Source of the DNA: Jannaschia seohaensis
GTDB taxonomy: Bacteria > Pseudomonadota > Alphaproteobacteria > Rhodobacterales > Rhodobacteraceae
Assembly (NCBI RefSeq): GCF_900116765.1
Contig: NZ_UETC01000021.1
Location: 1-41,139, forward strand
Direction of reading: 5' to 3'
Length of the DNA: 41,139 bases
Part shown: piece after piece, positions 23,311 through 30,336 of the stretch
Numbering within the stretch: position 1 is the stretch's first letter
Layout: every line of letters begins with the position of its first letter
Made by a program: the position numbers and the translations under genes
Notes under the pieces: model-generated
The model's database searches: none
Seen by the model: the letters and a program-made list of their open reading frames with translations, nothing else
Told to the model about the DNA's origin: nothing

Positions 23311-24556
23311 GCGCCCGGCCCTTCACGATCGCCTCCGTCCCGAACCGGGCGCGGATGGCGTCGGTGGCCCGCTCCGCCGCGGCGCGTTTCGCGGCGCTGG
23401 GGTCGAGTAAGTCCCCCGCCCGGTCCGCCTGCGCCTCCGGCACGAGGTCCGAGATGCCGCAGCCGATCAGCCGGGTCTGGCCCAGCCGGTCGAGTCCGTC
23501 CAAGAGCCCCCGCGCCTCGCGGTAGATGCGGTCGGCGATCTGGGTCGGCTCGGGCAGGGCGTGGCGGCGGGTGACGATCTGGAAATCGGCGCGCTTGAGC
23601 TTCAGCGTCACCACGCGGCCCGCCACCCCCTTGGCCTTGGCGCGGGCCGAGACCTGCTCGGCCAGGCGCCAGAGATGGCCGTCGAGCACGTCGAGATCCT
23701 GGGTGTTCTCCGAGAAGGTCGTCTCCTTCGAGATCGACTTGACCGGCCGGTTGGCCGAGACGCGGCGCCGATCCTCGCCCCGCGCCAGGTGCCACAGCCG
23801 GTCGCCCATCGCGCCGAAGCGGCGGCCCAGATCGCGCCGGTCCCAGCGGCGCAGGTCGCGGATGGTGTGGATGCCCGCGCGACGGAGCGACTCCTGCCCG
23901 ACGGCGCCCACGCCCCAGATGATCCCCACCGGCTTGTCCGCCAGGAAGCTCTCCGTCTCCCCGCGCCCGATCACCGAGAACCCCTGGGGCTTGTCCAGAT
24001 CCGAGGCGATCTTGGCCAGAAACTTGTTATGCGACAGGCCGATGGAGCCGGTGATCCCCAGCTCCGATTTCATCCGTTTCACCAGCCGCGCCAGCATGAC
24101 GGCGGGCGGCGCGCCGTGCAGCCGCTCCGTGCCGGTCAGATCGAGAAACGCCTCGTCCAGCGAGAGCGGTTCGATGGCGGGCGTCAGCTCCTCCATCATG
24201 GCGCGGACCTGGCGCGAGACCTCGGCATAGAGGTCCATCCGGCCCTTGAGCACGACCGCCTCGGGGCAGAGTTCCAGCGCCTTGAACATCGGCATGGCCG
24301 AGCGCACGCCCTTGATGCGCGCGATATAGCAGCAGGTCGTCACCACGCCGCGCCGCCCGCCGCCGACGATGACCGGGACATCGGCCAGGTCCGGCCGCTC
24401 CCGCTTTTCGACCGAGGCATAGAAGGCGTCGCAATCCATATGGGCGATGGAGAGTTCCGTCAGTTCAGGGTGGGCCACGACCCGCGGGCTGCCGCAGGCG
24501 GGGCAGCGGCGGCCGGTCTCGAAGACCGTCAGACAGGTGCGGCAAAGGGCGGACAT
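23303..24556 (-). CDS. dinB: DNA polymerase IV (Y family)
   Basis: 417 residues. Palm motifs HMDCDAFYASVE and SLDEAFLDLTG give the acidic metal ligands, then GITGSIGLSHNKFLAKIASD, the helix-hairpin-helix GVGAVGQESLRRAGI and the little-finger domain SKETTFSENTQDLDVL. The N-terminal 35 residues are extra: CRTCLTVFETGRRCPACGSP has two CxxC pairs and should bind zinc, a form seen in some alphaproteobacterial DinB proteins. It performs error-prone translesion synthesis. I start it at 24556, where the zinc-binding segment begins. Confidence 0.95.
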   Translation of the reverse strand: MSALCRTCLTVFETGRRCPACGSPRVVAHPELTELSIAHMDCDAFYASVEKRERPDLADVPVIVGGGRRGVVTTCCYIARIKGVRSAMPMFKALELCPEAVVLKGRMDLYAEVSRQVRAMMEELTPAIEPLSLDEAFLDLTGTERLHGAPPAVMLARLVKRMKSELGITGSIGLSHNKFLAKIASDLDKPQGFSVIGRGETESFLADKPVGIIWGVGAVGQESLRRAGIHTIRDLRRWDRRDLGRRFGAMGDRLWHLARGEDRRRVSANRPVKSISKETTFSENTQDLDVLDGHLWRLAEQVSARAKAKGVAGRVVTLKLKRADFQIVTRRHALPEPTQIADRIYREARGLLDGLDRLGQTRLIGCGISDLVPEAQADRAGDLLDPSAAKRAAAERATDAIRARFGTEAIVKGRALR

Positions 24557-24778
24557 GGGAGCCGCAGGATAGACCGGCGGGCGGCTCAGGGGAACGGCGC
24601 AGCGGACCCGTGGTGACCGAATCGGCAAGCATGCCGCGCGCTGGGCTTACGTTGATCCATGCCCTTGTGGCGCCGGACGTCAGCCGCGAAGACGACACGC
24701 TTATTCGGCAACATGTGCTAGACTGCCCCGGTTTCCGAGCCATTCGGCAGGACCGGGACGTGGCGATGGGGCATTGAA
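24557..24778. promoter_or_regulatory. divergent upstream region of dinB and SPFH gene
   Basis: 222 bases. On the plus strand an extended -10-like TGTGCTAGACT lies at 24715-24724, about 55 bases before the SPFH ATG, but without a good -35. I do not see a LexA-type palindrome for dinB. Confidence 0.3.
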
Positions 24779-25672
24779 ATGGACCTTCAGCAAGAAATTT
24801 TGAGCTTTCTCGGGGCGAATGCGGTGCTGATCGCTGTCGCTCTGTTCGTGATCCTCTGCGTGCTGCTGGGCGTGCGGATCGTGCCGCAATCCGAGAAGTT
24901 CGTGGTGGAGCGGTTCGGCCGGCTCCGCTCGGTCCTCGGGCCGGGGATCAACCTGATCGTGCCGTTCCTCGACCGGGTGGCCCATAAGGTCTCGATCCTG
25001 GAGCGGCAGTTGCCCAATGCCAGCCAGGACGCGATCACCCGCGACAATGTTCTGGTGCAGGTCGAGACGAGCGTCTTCTATCGGATCCTTTCGCCCGAAC
25101 GGACCGTTTACCGCATCCGCGACGTGGATGGCGCCATCGCCACCACCGTGGCCGGGATCGTGCGCGCCGAGATCGGGATGATGGAGTTGGACGAGGTGCA
25201 GTCCAACCGCTCGCAGCTGATCGCCAAGATCAAGGCGCAGGTCGAGGATGCGGTCGACGATTGGGGGATCGAGGTCACCCGGGCCGAGATCCTGGACGTA
25301 AACCTCGACAAGCAGACCCGCGATGCGATGCTGCAGCAGCTCAACGCGGAGCGGGCACGGCGCGCGCAGGTGATGGAGGCCGAGGGGAAGAAGCGCGCCG
25401 TGGAACTGGCCGCCGACGCGGAACTCTATGCCGCCGAGCAGACCGCCAAGGCGCGCCGAATCCAGGCCGATGCCGAAGCCTATGCGACCCAGGTCGTGGC
25501 CCAGGCGATTGCCGAGAACGGGCTGGAGGCGGCGCAATATCAGGTCGCGCTCAAGCAGGTGGAGGCGCTGACCGCCTTGGGTGGGGGCGAGGGGAACCGG
25601 ACGATGATCGTCCCGGCTTCGGCGATGGATGCGTTCGGACAGGCGTTCGAGATGCTGAAGGGGCGCAAATGA
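24779..25672 (+). CDS. SPFH/Band 7 membrane protein (QmcA-like)
   Basis: 297 residues. One N-terminal membrane segment at about 14-34, then the SPFH domain (VPQSEKFVVERFGRL, GPGINLIVPFLDRV, RDNVLVQVETSVFYRI, VRAEIGMMELDEV) and a coiled-coil Ala/Glu/Lys-rich tail. This is the stomatin/paraslipin type, forming large membrane scaffolds; E. coli QmcA associates with FtsH. The next gene, an NfeD-like protein, overlaps it by four bases, the standard SPFH-NfeD pairing. Confidence 0.92.
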   Translation: MDLQQEILSFLGANAVLIAVALFVILCVLLGVRIVPQSEKFVVERFGRLRSVLGPGINLIVPFLDRVAHKVSILERQLPNASQDAITRDNVLVQVETSVFYRILSPERTVYRIRDVDGAIATTVAGIVRAEIGMMELDEVQSNRSQLIAKIKAQVEDAVDDWGIEVTRAEILDVNLDKQTRDAMLQQLNAERARRAQVMEAEGKKRAVELAADAELYAAEQTAKARRIQADAEAYATQVVAQAIAENGLEAAQYQVALKQVEALTALGGGEGNRTMIVPASAMDAFGQAFEMLKGRK

Positions 25673-25956
25673 CCGCCTGGTGGGTCTGGGCCCTGGCCGC
25701 CGTGGCGCTGGGCGTGGTCGAGGTGCTGGCGCCCAGCTACTTGGCGCTGGGCTTCGCCATCGGGGCGGGGCTGATCGCGCTGGGCCTGTTGACGGGGGTG
25801 CTGGGCGCGCTGTTGGGGCTTGCTGGGGGCTATGGATCGGGCGTGATCCTGCTTCTCTTCGCGGCGCTGTCGCTGGGGGCCTGGCTGACCCTGCGCCGCG
25901 TGTTTGGCGCGCCAGGCGGGCAGGTTCGGACCTTCGAGGATGACGTGAACGATTGA
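25669..25956 (+). CDS. NfeD-like membrane protein
   Basis: 95 residues. Short NfeD form with hydrophobic stretches at about 5-25, 30-50 and 55-75 (ALAAVALGVVEVLAPSYLAL, IGAGLIALGLLTGVLGALLG) and the C-terminal soluble tail RTFEDDVND; the usual OB-fold is essentially absent. Its ATG overlaps the SPFH stop (ATGA). NfeD proteins partner with SPFH proteins in bacterial membrane organisation. Confidence 0.85.
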   Translation: MTAWWVWALAAVALGVVEVLAPSYLALGFAIGAGLIALGLLTGVLGALLGLAGGYGSGVILLLFAALSLGAWLTLRRVFGAPGGQVRTFEDDVND

Positions 25957-26024
25957 CGCAGGCCGGACCCGGGACGGGGCGTTTCCGTTGTGCCGGCAAA
26001 CGTTATCCCGAAACGGAGGCCGCC

Positions 26025-26306
26025 ATGGCCGATATCGAACATGACCGGACCGCGTCTGCCAAAGGCTCTACCCGCCGCGTTGCCCTGATCGCCGCTTGCG
26101 TCGTCGCCATCGGGTTGATCGCCGCCTCTCTCATCGGCGGCGTCACCGAGCCCGAGCCGACCCTGCTGGGCGTCGCCGAGGGGACCGATGCGAGCCCCGT
26201 GATCGTGACCGACCCGGCGACCGGCGCGGAGGCGCCGCTGAGCGGCGACGCGCAAGGGGCGACGCGGGTGGAGTTGGGCTCCACGCCGGAGACCACCATA
26301 GACTGA
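26025..26306 (+). CDS. small single-pass membrane protein
   Basis: 93 residues. CGGAGG precedes the ATG. The basic STRR leads into a membrane segment at about 20-42 (VALIAACVVAIGLIAASLIGG), and the rest is an acidic, Gly/Ala/Thr-rich tail outside the membrane. It has no recognised domain. It follows the NfeD-like gene by 68 bases and may be in the same transcript. Confidence 0.6.
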   Translation: MADIEHDRTASAKGSTRRVALIAACVVAIGLIAASLIGGVTEPEPTLLGVAEGTDASPVIVTDPATGAEAPLSGDAQGATRVELGSTPETTID

Positions 26307-26386
26307 CGCGCCGCCCCCTGCCTGAGAGCCAATGACCGGCGCGCCTAGAGCCGGGCGCGCCGCCCCTGAAAATGTGGAGAAGCACC

Positions 26387-26602
26387 ATGGTTTCCGAACC
26401 CAAGGACGCCCCTGTCCCTGACCGCTCCAAGCGCAATTACTATATCGGCGTCGCCACCGCCCTGGTGATCGGCGGGCTGCTGGCCGTCTTCGTGCTGCCG
26501 AACGCCTTGATGCTGACCGATGAGGGTCCGGCGGTGGACGACGGCTTCCAGATCACGCTGCCCGGCGATGACGGGCTGGAGCGGGTCGAGATCGGCGGAT
26601 GA
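26387..26602 (+). CDS. small single-pass membrane protein
   Basis: 71 residues. GGAGAA precedes the ATG. SKRNYY leads into a membrane segment at about 20-42 (VATALVIGGLLAVFVLPNAL), and the tail is acidic (GFQITLPGDDGLERVEIGG). The layout, size and charge parallel the gene at 26025, but I see no alignable sequence between them. Function unknown. Confidence 0.6.
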   Translation: MVSEPKDAPVPDRSKRNYYIGVATALVIGGLLAVFVLPNALMLTDEGPAVDDGFQITLPGDDGLERVEIGG

Positions 26603-26609
26603 CGCCCTT

Positions 26610-26633
26610 GGCCTGACCGCGCGCGGTCAGGCC
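26610..26633. terminator. 24-base perfect palindrome at convergent gene ends
   Basis: GGCCTGACCGCG and its exact reverse complement adjoin with no loop, so the folded form is an 8 to 10 base stem with a small loop. It lies between the convergent ends of the small membrane gene and metR and covers the metR stop codon (26627-26629). It may serve as a bidirectional terminator or RNA-end barrier, although no T tract follows. Confidence 0.5.
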
Positions 26634-27550
26634 TCCGCCCGGGCGCGCTGGAGCTTCAGCGGCTCGGTGCGCATCAGGCGCAGGACATGGGCCATGTAGG
26701 GCTTCGCGCTATCCTCGGACCGCACCGCCGCATAGAGCCGCCGGGTCAGCCCGCCCTCGGTCAGCGGCCGGGTCACGTAGTCGGAATTGTAGCGCACCTC
26801 CCGCACGACCCAGTCCGGCAGCACCGCGACCCCCCGGTTGGAGGCGACGAGCAGCAGGATCACCGCCGTCAGTTCGACCTGCCGTATCGCCGCCGGCTCC
26901 ACCCCCGCAGGCGTCAGCAGTTGCGAAAAGACGTCCAGGCGCGCGCGGTCGACGGGATAGGTGATGAGGGTCTGGCCGATGAAATCCTCGGCCTCGATGA
27001 ACGGTTTTGCCGCCAGCGGATGCGCGGAGGAGGCGAGGAAGACCGGCTCATAGTCGAAAAGAGGCGCGAACTCGATCCCGGGCAGGTCTTCGGGGTCCGA
27101 GGACACGACGAGATCCACCTCTTCCTTTTGCAGCGCGGGCAGGGCCTGGAATTGCAGCCCGGGGCGGATGTCCACATCGACCTCGGGCCAGGCGCGGCGG
27201 AACTGCTCCAGCACGGGAAAGAGCCATTCGAAACAGGCATGGCATTCGATGGCGATGTGCAGCCGCCCCGTGCGCCCGGACTTGAGCCCCGCGAAATCCG
27301 CCTCCACCGCCTCGACCTGAGGCAGGACCTGTTCGGCCAGACGCAGCAGCCGCTGCCCCGCGGGCGAGAGCTTCATCGGTTTGGAGCGGCGCACGAACAG
27401 GTCCACCCCGATCTGCGCCTCCAGGTTCTTCACCTGATGGCTGAGCGCCGATTGGGTGATGTTCAGCCGCTCCGCCGCTCGCGCGAGGCCGCCGCATTCG
27501 ACGATGGCCTTGATCGTGCGAAGATGCCGGAACTCGATGTTCAGCCTCAT
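26627..27550 (-). CDS. metR: MetR-type LysR regulator
   Basis: 307 residues. DNA-binding domain: EFRHLRTIKAIVECGGLARAA, ERLNITQSALSHQVKNLE, FVRRSKPMKLSPAGQRL. Effector domain: HIAIECHACFEWLFPVLEQFR, VDLVVSSDPEDL, GVAVLPDWVV. The IECHxCFEWL segment is typical of MetR, whose co-effector is homocysteine. It is divergent from metF with 90 bases between starts. An 11-base tandem duplication of the start region (27544-27565) creates a second ATG out of frame. I place the start at 27550 because it is in frame with MRLNIEFRHL. Confidence 0.9.
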   Translation of the reverse strand: MRLNIEFRHLRTIKAIVECGGLARAAERLNITQSALSHQVKNLEAQIGVDLFVRRSKPMKLSPAGQRLLRLAEQVLPQVEAVEADFAGLKSGRTGRLHIAIECHACFEWLFPVLEQFRRAWPEVDVDIRPGLQFQALPALQKEEVDLVVSSDPEDLPGIEFAPLFDYEPVFLASSAHPLAAKPFIEAEDFIGQTLITYPVDRARLDVFSQLLTPAGVEPAAIRQVELTAVILLLVASNRGVAVLPDWVVREVRYNSDYVTRPLTEGGLTRRLYAAVRSEDSAKPYMAHVLRLMRTEPLKLQRARAEA

Positions 27551-27555
27551 GTCGG

Positions 27556-27583
27556 CCTCATGTCGATGTTGAACAATATGAGG
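27556..27583. promoter_or_regulatory. candidate MetR operator
   Basis: CCTCAT and ATGAGG form perfect inverted arms around 16 bases containing ATGTTGAACAAT. It lies between metR and metF, where a MetR site would activate metF and repress metR. The inner TTGAACAA is close to the E. coli MetR half-site theme TGAA. No experiment is implied. Confidence 0.45.
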
Positions 27584-27640
27584 CTGTCTCACGGAAGCGC
27601 CGTGAGGCACAAGAGGGCACGCAGTCAGGAGCCGCCCAAA

Positions 27641-28504
27641 ATGCCTACGCCTACCGTCAGCTTCGAGTTCTTTCCGCCGAAATCGCTGCAAGCGTCGTTC
27701 CGGTTGTGGGAGTGCGTGCGGACCCTGGCGCCGCTCGGGCCGGACTGGGTTTCGGTCACCTATGGCGCGGGCGGCACCACACGGGATCTGACGCGCGAAG
27801 CGGTCGCGACGCTGGGTCAGGAATTCAACCTCCGCGTGGCGGGGCACCTCACTTGCGTCGATGCCACCCGGGCCGAGACGATGGAAACGGCGCGCGGGTT
27901 CCGCAAGGCGGGCGTCGAGGACATCGTCGCGCTGCGCGGCGACCCGCCCAAGGGCGCCGACCGGTTCGAGCCGCATCCCGAGGGCTTCTCCGATTCGGTG
28001 GAGCTGATCGGGGCGCTGGCCGCCGACGGGTTCCGCGTCCGTGTCGGCTGCTATCCGGATGTCCATCCCGAGGCTGCCTCGGCCGAGGCCGATATCGCCT
28101 GGCTCAAGCGCAAGATCGATGCCGGCGCGTCCGAGGCGATCACCCAGTTCTTCTTCGACGCGGAGACGTTCCTGCGTTTCCGCGACCGCTGTGCGGCGGC
28201 GGGCATCGACGCGCCGATCGTGCCCGGCCTCTTGCCCATCGAGAACTGGGAGAAGGCGTCCCGCTTCGCCCGGGCCTGCGGCGCCGTGATCCCCGACGAC
28301 CTCGCGCAGGCCTTCGAGGTGGCGACCCGCGACGATCGCGCTGACCTGCTGGCCGTGGCCCAGGCCTCTGAGCTGGCCGACCGGCTGGTGGGCGAGGGCG
28401 TGGAGCATCTCCATTTCTACACGCTCAACAAGCCCGAGCTGACCCGCGACGTCTGCCTCGCGCTGGGCCTCGCCGCGCGCCCCGCGCTGAGCCGGGTGGC
28501 CTGA
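27641..28504 (+). CDS. metF: methylenetetrahydrofolate reductase
   Basis: 287 residues, TIM-barrel flavoprotein. It starts at SFEFFPPKS; the blocks VSVTYGAGGTTRD, HLTCVDA, ALRGDPPKG, VGCYPDVHPEA, ITQFFFDAETF and PGLLPIENW are in standard order. Glu at SFEFFP is the catalytic acid. It reduces 5,10-methylene-THF to 5-methyl-THF for methionine synthesis. The long open frame upstream belongs to non-coding and antisense sequence; ATG 27641 follows CAGGAG by eight bases. Confidence 0.96.
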   Translation: MPTPTVSFEFFPPKSLQASFRLWECVRTLAPLGPDWVSVTYGAGGTTRDLTREAVATLGQEFNLRVAGHLTCVDATRAETMETARGFRKAGVEDIVALRGDPPKGADRFEPHPEGFSDSVELIGALAADGFRVRVGCYPDVHPEAASAEADIAWLKRKIDAGASEAITQFFFDAETFLRFRDRCAAAGIDAPIVPGLLPIENWEKASRFARACGAVIPDDLAQAFEVATRDDRADLLAVAQASELADRLVGEGVEHLHFYTLNKPELTRDVCLALGLAARPALSRVA

Positions 28505-28552
28505 CCGCGCGCCCGGCGCTACCGTCGCCGCGAAATCGGTGTCGGAGGCCTC

Positions 28553-29026
28553 ATGTTCGCACAATCACCCGAGGAGCTGGTCCCGCGCGACCGGCTCCTC
28601 TCGCTTTCGGGGCTGGAGTTCCTCCAGGGCATTCGCGACGGAGAGCTGCCGCAGCCTCCGATCGCGCGCACGCTGAACTATCGCCTCGTCGAGGTGGAGG
28701 AAGGGCGCGCCGTCTTCCGTGGCGCGCCGCGCTTCGAGCATCTGAACCCGATCGGGTCGGTGCATGGCGGCTGGTACGGGACGCTGCTCGACAGCGCGAT
28801 GGCCTGCGCGGTGCAAACGATGTTGCCGTGCGGGGCGACCTATACGACGCTGGAATACAAGGTGAACATCACCCGCGCGATCCCGACGGGCATGGAGATT
28901 CTCTGCGAGGGCCGGGTGCAGCATGCCGGGCGCAGCACCGGCATCTCTCACGGGGAAATCCGGGGGACCGAGGATGGCAAGCTCTATGCGACCGGCTCCA
29001 CCACCTGCCTGGTGATCCGGGCATGA
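28553..29026 (+). CDS. PaaI-type hotdog thioesterase
   Basis: 157 residues. Hotdog core HLNPIGSVHGGWYGTLLDSAMACAVQTM (His, Gly-Gly and Asp/Ser active site) and YTTLEYKVNITRAIP. It likely cleaves an aromatic or short-chain acyl-CoA, or a related thioester. It is co-directional with a second thioesterase, overlapping it by four bases, and about 50 bases after metF. No paa genes are nearby. Confidence 0.85.
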   Translation: MFAQSPEELVPRDRLLSLSGLEFLQGIRDGELPQPPIARTLNYRLVEVEEGRAVFRGAPRFEHLNPIGSVHGGWYGTLLDSAMACAVQTMLPCGATYTTLEYKVNITRAIPTGMEILCEGRVQHAGRSTGISHGEIRGTEDGKLYATGSTTCLVIRA

Positions 29027-29418
29027 GCGTCGAAGCGCGCATCCGCGCGAGCTTCGAGCGCCAGGGTCTGATGGCGACGCTGGGCGCGCGGCTGGTGCAT
29101 GTCGCGCCGGGCGCCGTGCGCATCGAGGCGGAGGTCACCGAGGCGACGGCCCAGCAGCATGGCTATGGTCATGCGGGGCTGACCTTTTCCCTGGCCGACT
29201 CGGCGGCTGGCTATGCCGCGCTGACGCAGATGGAGGAGGGGCGCGAGGTCGTCACGGCGGAGTTCCGCATCTCTCTCCTGGCGCCCGCCAAGGGGCTGCT
29301 GGTCGCCGAGGGGCGTATCGTTCGGCCCGGGCGGCGGCTGGTCGCGGTGGCCGCCGATGTCCATGGCGCGGACGGGGTGCATGTCGCGACCGCGCTTGGC
29401 ACGATGGTCCCGGTCTAG
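29023..29418 (+). CDS. second PaaI-type hotdog thioesterase
   Basis: 131 residues. Hotdog active site QQHGYGHAGLTFSLADSAAGYAAL, followed by VTAEFRISLLAPAKG. The ATG overlaps the preceding thioesterase stop, so the pair is coupled. The two share only the fold; two stacked thioesterases could act as hetero-oligomer or differ in substrate. A perfect GC hairpin (29418-29438) begins on its last stop-codon base. Confidence 0.85.
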   Translation: MSVEARIRASFERQGLMATLGARLVHVAPGAVRIEAEVTEATAQQHGYGHAGLTFSLADSAAGYAALTQMEEGREVVTAEFRISLLAPAKGLLVAEGRIVRPGRRLVAVAADVHGADGVHVATALGTMVPV

Positions 29419-29438
29419 GGCGCGCGCGCCGCGCGCCC
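29418..29438. repeat. perfect GC hairpin at gene end
   Basis: GGGCGCGCG and CGCGCGCCC with a three-base centre, between the convergent thioesterase and dsbA-like genes. It starts on the last base of the stop codon, like the one at 11431. Confidence 0.55.
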
Positions 29439-29445
29439 CGCCCGG

Positions 29446-30162
29446 TCACTCTTCCCGCGCGGTCTCGACCAGTTCGACCAGCTGATCGGCGTCGATCAGC
29501 CCGGGCGCCAGCGCGTCGCCGATGACGAAGCTCGGCGTGCCCGAGAAGCCCAGCGATTGGGCCAGCGCGAACGTGGTCTCGATATGCGTCTGGACCTCGG
29601 GCGCTTCCATGTCGGCGCGGAGCTTGTCGAGATCGAGCCCGATCTCTTCGGCGATCTGCATCACGACGGGCTCGTCCACCCGGCTACGCGCGGCCATCAG
29701 CGCCTCGTGGAATTCGCCATACATCCCCTGCTCCCGCGAGGCGAGCGCGGCGCGGGCGGCGAAAACCGAGCCCTCGCCCAGGATCGGCCATTCGCGGTAG
29801 ACGACGCGCACATTGTCGTCCCGCTCCAGCAGCACCGCGACCTGCTCGGCGGCGCGGCGGCAATAGGGGCAGTTGTAGTCGAAGAACTCAACCACGGTGA
29901 CGTCGCCGTCGGGATTGCCCAGGACCGGCGCGTTCTCGTCGCGCTCCAGCAGGGCGCGGCCCTCGTCCAGCGTCGTGCGGGCGGAGGCCTGGGCCTCTGC
30001 CTGCTCGCGTTGTTGCAGGATGCCGACGGCCTCCATCACGATCTCGGGGTTTTCCAGGATCGCCTGGAGCGCGAGCTGCTTGATCTCCTCTTCGGTGAAG
30101 TTCTGTGCGGCGGCGGGCAGGGCGAGCAGGGTCGAGAGAGCGAGGGCGGCGAGGCGGGTCAT
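29446..30162 (-). CDS. DsbA-family thiol:disulfide oxidoreductase
   Basis: 238 residues. A signal peptide MTRLAALALSTLLALPAAAQ would be cleaved at AAA-Q, placing it in the periplasm. The N-terminal region 21-85 is helical (LQAILENPEIVMEAVGILQQ). The thioredoxin-like domain has FFDYNCPYCRR (Cys98-Pro-Tyr-Cys101) and the cis-Pro GTPSFVIGD. The CPYC active site and the helical N-terminal domain are those of the ScsC/DsbA27-like subgroup. It is divergent from a DsbD/ScsB-like gene, which would be its reductant. The start at 30162 is the signal-peptide Met. Confidence 0.92.
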   Translation of the reverse strand: MTRLAALALSTLLALPAAAQNFTEEEIKQLALQAILENPEIVMEAVGILQQREQAEAQASARTTLDEGRALLERDENAPVLGNPDGDVTVVEFFDYNCPYCRRAAEQVAVLLERDDNVRVVYREWPILGEGSVFAARAALASREQGMYGEFHEALMAARSRVDEPVVMQIAEEIGLDLDKLRADMEAPEVQTHIETTFALAQSLGFSGTPSFVIGDALAPGLIDADQLVELVETAREE

Positions 30163-30336
30163 GAACAGGGCTCCGAGGGTCGCGGGGTCCGGCGCAGGCA
30201 AACACTGGCGGGCCGCCGGGTGCAAGACGGGGCGATCACATCCGCGTCAGGACGGGTTGCGTCGCGGGGTCACAGTTGTGTCACCGGGGCGCGTCCGGTC
30301 TTTTCCACCGGGGGCAGTCTGCCCTAGCTGGGGGCT

